This document shows, piece by piece, positions 7,545-10,591 of a stretch of DNA of 10,591 nt (position 1 is the first letter of the stretch; every line of letters begins with the position of its first letter). The notes below the pieces were generated by a model. It did no database searches. It was not told where the DNA came from and worked only from the letters and a program-made list of their open reading frames with translations. The position numbers and the translations under genes are program-made. The DNA is from Cyanobacteria bacterium UBA9579 (GTDB lineage: Bacteria; Cyanobacteriota; Vampirovibrionia; Gastranaerophilales; UBA9579), in contig DNSU01000034.1 of assembly GCA_003499585.1 (NCBI GenBank), forward strand, positions 1-10,591, given 5' to 3'.

Positions 7545-7552
7545 TTTTCGAG

Positions 7553-8215
7553 ATGGCTAAGCATGGCGTTAGGCGTATTACCAATCGAGGGCGAGACCGA
7601 GTAATTGGAAAATTTGCTAGCTTAAAGATGCAGCAGATTATTCAATGGGAGTCTCAAATAGAAAGGGACTGTTGCTATTGGCTTGAGTTCGATAGAGATG
7701 TAATTGCCTACCGTTCACAACCACTAATTATTTCCTATATCTTTGAAGATAGAAAGCTGCGTCATACTCCAGACTTTGAGGTCATGCGTCATAGCTTACA
7801 AACAGGTCAATATCAATATTTAGAAGTTAAACCATATAAGAAAACAATGGAAGATGAGTTCAAACGCAAACATATTGCTCGCGCTGCGCACTTTCATCTT
7901 CACGGACATATATACGATTTAATAACTGATGAACATCTCCGTAAAGACAGTTACTTAGATAATATTCGACTTCTATACCGATATGCTCGCTTAACATCTA
8001 ATCCTGAAATACTTTTAAAAATCAAACGAGCCTTACCAAATCATTCTAAACATACTCTAAAAGTACTACAAAATCATTGCGTTGATTTTGGAGCAGAAAT
8101 GGAACTTGCGTATCTCTTACTCTACAACGGTAGCGCTAGATTCGATATGGAGAAGCCTCTTCATATTAATACCGAAATAGAGATGACATGGTATGTTGGA
8201 GACGATGATCTATGA
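7553..8215 (+). CDS. tnsA: TnsA-type transposon endonuclease
   Basis: Cuts the 5' ends of the transposon so that, with TnsB cutting the 3' ends, the element is fully excised (cut-and-paste). Seen: a restriction-endonuclease-like fold with the likely active residues E37 (in SQIERD), D74 (in HTPDF) and E91-V92-K93 (in LEVKP), matching the Glu/Asp/Lys arrangement of Tn7 TnsA. The segment IYDLITDEHLRK and the following DNIRLLYRYAR (about residues 118-146) look like the end of the TnsA N-terminal family domain. The remaining C-terminal part is probably the TnsC-binding helical domain. At 220 residues it is shorter than Tn7 TnsA (273). It follows the TnsB-type sites, has a good ribosome binding site, and its stop overlaps the tnsB start as ATGA. 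All catalytic residues appear present, so it is probably functional. Confidence 0.88.
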   Translation: MAKHGVRRITNRGRDRVIGKFASLKMQQIIQWESQIERDCCYWLEFDRDVIAYRSQPLIISYIFEDRKLRHTPDFEVMRHSLQTGQYQYLEVKPYKKTMEDEFKRKHIARAAHFHLHGHIYDLITDEHLRKDSYLDNIRLLYRYARLTSNPEILLKIKRALPNHSKHTLKVLQNHCVDFGAEMELAYLLLYNGSARFDMEKPLHINTEIEMTWYVGDDDL

Positions 8216-10263
8216 GTAGCTATCAATTTTCTTATGGACACTATGTCGCTTATCAAGGTTCAGTATGGGAAATTGAAAGCCTTGATCCCAAAACAAAAAT
8301 ATTAAAACTTTCAAGAACAACTGATGCTCTGAAGATTTCAATACCATACTCAGAAGCATTAGGTCACCTAGTTAACAATCAACTTAAATTTATTGATCCT
8401 GAAACTGCTACCAAACCTTTAATTACGGCAGAACAACGTGCCTTAGCAGATTTTTCAACAAAATCATCAGAACAAAAAAAGGAGGCTGTAAGAAGGTCAA
8501 AATATCTAAATATTCTAAAGGAACTAAAAGTCCCATCTTTCACAAAAAAATATCTTGATCCACTTATTGCAAATATTGCTCTTCAAATTGGAGACCCCAC
8601 ACCACCTTCAGCAATTACAGTATATCGTTGGCATAAAAATTATAAGAATGCTAGTGAAGACATACGTTCATTAATCAAGAATGAGCAAAAAAAAGGGAAT
8701 CGAAGTAAGCGCCTTGATCCAGAAGTACAACATATAATAGATACGACTATTAAGGATGTTTACCTGAAGGGCCATAAACCATCAATAACAACAGTCTACG
8801 AAGAGCTTAAAAGAAATATTTGGAAAGAAAATAAATTCAGGATAGCTAGTGAGGCCTTAACAGCGCCGAGTTTAACTACTCTAATCAATAAAATTAAAGC
8901 ACTTGACCCTGTATTAGTTACTCTACATCGAGAAGGAAAACATGCTGCCGAAATGGAATTTAGAGTCTACCAAATGGGTGTCTCAACAACTAGACCATTA
9001 GAACGGGTTGAAATAGATCATACCCAATTGGATTTATTCGTCATTGATGATCAAACTGGTTTTCCTTTGGGCAAACCGTATATTACTGCCGCAATAGATC
9101 ATCATACCGGCTCTGTCACAGGATTCTACATTAGTTTTACTCCACCAAGTGCATTTAGTGTCATGGAGTGTCTAAAAGTAGCTATATTGCCTAAAGTTGA
9201 AATAAACAAAATCTTTCCTTCTGTTAAAAATACATGGGATGTTTTTGGTGTATTCGAAACTTTAATCGTAGACAACGGTAAAGAATTCTATAGCATCGCG
9301 CTCGAAGAAGCGTGTATTCAACTAGGGATTAACATTCAATATGCACCTCCGCTCCAACCTTGGTTTAAAGCTTCCATTGAGCGGTATTTCTCAATTATAA
9401 ATCAAAAATTACTCAATGGTATGGAAGGTAAAAGTCTAAAAAATCTTGGAAAATTTGCAGATTACAATCCTATTAAGAATGCAGTAATAGATTTCTCATC
9501 ATTAGTAGAAATTATGCATATATGGGTGATAGATATTTTTCATCAAACTTTCAAAGAACGCATTGGTGATACACCAGCAGAAAAATGGCGTAAAAGTGTA
9601 CTGATATATCCACCATTACTTCCCAAGAGTGCATTAGACGTGAATATTACTCTAGGACTTCATGACAAACGAAAAATTGTGAGGACTGGCATCTCCTATG
9701 AAGGTCTAATCTATAACTCATCAGAACTGGCTTTACTGAGGCAAAAAATTCTAGACAATCCAAATGTGACTATAAAAATAGATCCTTCCAATATTTCTCA
9801 TATATTTGTTCTTGATCCAATCAAAGAGGAATATTTCAGTGTTCCAGCAATAAACCAGAAATATGCAACGGGTAAAACTTTATTTCAACATCAAGTAATC
9901 AGAAGGAATGCCCGTGAATACGCAAAATCTTCGGTAAATATGAATAATTTAATGGAAGCTGCTGATAGGATTGAAGAAGTTGTTGAAAAAAGTAAACATA
10001 CTTCCAAAAACAGGAAAACACAATTATCTCAAAAAGTTGCACGCTACGAAGATATCTCTCAGAACTCAGTACTATCCTCTAAGTCAAATGAACAACTAAA
10101 CTCTATTTATAAAGAAATGAATCGTTCTCCAGAAAATCTGGTCACCGAAGTTGAGAAAAAAATAGACCCTGTTTCTAGCGATAAAATACCACTCACATCA
10201 TTTTATGATGAAGCGGATGACTGGTCTTCTGATTACAGCTTGGGAGGTATTAATAATGAGTGA
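8212..10263 (+). CDS. tnsB: TnsB-type DDE transposase
   Basis: Binds the transposon ends, cuts the 3' ends and joins them to target DNA. Seen: N-terminal DNA-binding regions (helix-turn-helix-like stretches around residues 85-150 and 165-205); an RNase H-like catalytic core with D269 (in VEIDHT), D354 (in IVDNGKEF) and E390 (in KASIERYF), spaced as in retroviral-type integrases (rve family); a probable small beta-barrel domain after about 470; and a charged, low-complexity tail from about 560 to 683 that ends in an acidic-aromatic patch (FYDEADDWSSDY). Known: in Tn7 the C-terminal tail of TnsB contacts TnsC. The length of 683 is close to Tn7 TnsB (702). It overlaps tnsA by 4 bases and tnsC by 8 bases, so translation is probably coupled. 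GGAG at 8198-8201 can serve as ribosome binding site. The catalytic triad is complete. Confidence 0.92.
   Translation: MSSYQFSYGHYVAYQGSVWEIESLDPKTKILKLSRTTDALKISIPYSEALGHLVNNQLKFIDPETATKPLITAEQRALADFSTKSSEQKKEAVRRSKYLNILKELKVPSFTKKYLDPLIANIALQIGDPTPPSAITVYRWHKNYKNASEDIRSLIKNEQKKGNRSKRLDPEVQHIIDTTIKDVYLKGHKPSITTVYEELKRNIWKENKFRIASEALTAPSLTTLINKIKALDPVLVTLHREGKHAAEMEFRVYQMGVSTTRPLERVEIDHTQLDLFVIDDQTGFPLGKPYITAAIDHHTGSVTGFYISFTPPSAFSVMECLKVAILPKVEINKIFPSVKNTWDVFGVFETLIVDNGKEFYSIALEEACIQLGINIQYAPPLQPWFKASIERYFSIINQKLLNGMEGKSLKNLGKFADYNPIKNAVIDFSSLVEIMHIWVIDIFHQTFKERIGDTPAEKWRKSVLIYPPLLPKSALDVNITLGLHDKRKIVRTGISYEGLIYNSSELALLRQKILDNPNVTIKIDPSNISHIFVLDPIKEEYFSVPAINQKYATGKTLFQHQVIRRNAREYAKSSVNMNNLMEAADRIEEVVEKSKHTSKNRKTQLSQKVARYEDISQNSVLSSKSNEQLNSIYKEMNRSPENLVTEVEKKIDPVSSDKIPLTSFYDEADDWSSDYSLGGINNE
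10242..10247 (+). promoter_or_regulatory. Ribosome binding site of tnsC inside tnsB
   Basis: GGGAGG, 8 bases before the ATG at 10256 and inside the last codons of tnsB. It supports the overlapping tnsC start and a high translation rate for the regulator. Confidence 0.7.
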
Positions 10264-10591
10264 TTTAGCAGAATTTGTTGCAGCTAATGCAGATAAAATC
10301 AGAAAAATTGAATCTATCTTTATAAAATATCCTAGACTCACAAGCATTCTTGATTGCATTGAAGAATGTCGTGAAATGTCTAAATTTTCAGAAGAGCCTC
10401 AGTGTATGTTTATCACAGGAGGATCAGGCGTAGGAAAAACAAGTCTAATTCGACAATATTCTAGTCGTTGGCCGTCAATCGAAATGCCTGATGGTGACAT
10501 CCATCCTGTCTTTAAAACATCTATACCTGCCAGCGCTACAATTAAAAGCGTAGCAACCGCAATGCTAAGTGATCTAGGTGATTTAGCAGCT
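10256..10591 (+). CDS. tnsC: TnsC/TniB-type AAA+ transposition regulator (5' part)
   Basis: An ATP-dependent regulator that links target choice to the TnsAB transposase. Only the first 112 codons are in the window; the reading frame is open to the edge. Seen: an N-terminal segment with YPRLTSILDCIEECR (residues 25-39), as in TniB-like proteins that start with a short helical arm, then Walker A GGSGVGKTS at 55-63. The Walker B and sensor motifs lie beyond the edge. The start is fixed by GGGAGG at 10242-10247, and the gene overlaps the end of tnsB by 8 bases. Position as third gene after tnsA and tnsB makes the identity firm, although the sequence looks closer to the Tn5053/TniB style than to Tn7 TnsC itself. 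Confidence 0.85.
   Translation, partial: MSDLAEFVAANADKIRKIESIFIKYPRLTSILDCIEECREMSKFSEEPQCMFITGGSGVGKTSLIRQYSSRWPSIEMPDGDIHPVFKTSIPASATIKSVATAMLSDLGDLAA

Larger units (their letters stand above)
7211..7552. other. Non-coding junction between the RM gene and the transposon operon
   Basis: No convincing gene. From left to right it holds an inverted repeat TTTTAA-CAG-TTAAAA (7264-7278), a 9-base direct repeat AATCACACT (7278-7286 and 7323-7331), an inverted repeat GTTTTG-TCG-CAAAAC (7333-7347), three TnsB-type motifs (7364-7505), and the leader of tnsA. The change from host-like sequence to transposon end must fall here. The promoter of the transposition genes is probably between about 7400 and 7530, overlapping the motifs. 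Confidence 0.6.
7337..10591 (+). mobile_element. Tn7-like transposon, tnsA-side end and start of the tnsABC operon (partial)
   Basis: The call rests on three adjacent genes in the Tn7 order (endonuclease TnsA, DDE transposase TnsB, AAA+ TnsC), with overlapping ends, preceded by repeated motifs in one orientation. In Tn7 the tnsA-side end is likewise adjacent to tnsA, and TnsB sites there overlap the operon promoter. The left limit is uncertain within 7211-7364; 7337 is the TGT that best fits. The right limit, the target selector and the cargo are outside the window. Confidence 0.75.

Noticed and set aside
7515..7604. Small 29-codon reading frame starting ATG AAT TCT before tnsA
   Set aside because: It overlaps tnsA in another frame, has no ribosome binding site of its own, and shows no recognisable protein features.
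1..10591. CRISPR array, tRNA or rRNA gene
   Set aside because: No regularly spaced repeats of 20-40 bases, no cloverleaf-like segment and no rRNA-like sequence were seen. The only spaced repeats are the three short TnsB-type motifs with unequal spacing.

Overview
The window is AT-rich (hand-counted lines run from about 20 to 43% GC) and every convincing gene reads on the + strand. Low GC, codon use and the look of the proteins suggest a gammaproteobacterium of the Acinetobacter/Moraxellaceae type. That is recognition from memory; no rRNA, tRNA or housekeeping gene is present to confirm it.

Left part (1-7210): a three-gene cassette that looks like a defence island. (i) 161-2788 encodes an 875-residue ABC/SMC-type ATPase with a coiled-coil middle, a single CPAC zinc-hook-like motif, and a C-terminal domain that reads as HEPN-like (R760xxxE764 and R840-x6-H847). 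This architecture recalls RloC/PrrC anticodon nucleases. (ii) 2968-3879 encodes a 303-residue protein I cannot assign with confidence. (iii) 3980-7165 encodes a 1061-residue single-chain restriction-modification enzyme: N-terminal PD-(D/E)xK nuclease, gamma-type N6-adenine methyltransferase (DPATGTGTF and NPPY), an AT-rich specificity region, and a conserved C-terminal end like type ISP/IIG enzymes. An RM enzyme plus an RloC-like ATPase-nuclease would fit a main-and-backup antiphage arrangement, in which the nuclease acts when restriction is defeated. The gaps of this cassette hold several perfect or near-perfect inverted repeats without T-tracts.

Middle (7211-7552): no convincing gene. It holds several short inverted repeats and three same-orientation copies of a TAAGATGAAAT-type motif (7364-7379, 7391-7409, 7488-7505). 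These are read as TnsB-binding sites at one end of a Tn7-like transposon. The exact tip is not fixed; TGTCGC at 7337 is the best candidate.

Right part (7553-10591): the start of a Tn7-like transposition operon. tnsA (endonuclease, 220 aa) overlaps tnsB (DDE transposase, 683 aa) by 4 bases. tnsB overlaps tnsC (AAA+ regulator, first 112 codons, cut by the window edge) by 8 bases. Such tight overlaps imply translational coupling. The target selector (TnsD/TniQ type) and the cargo must lie beyond the right edge. If the end is where the repeats put it, the defence cassette lies outside this transposon, as its insertion neighbour, rather than being its cargo.
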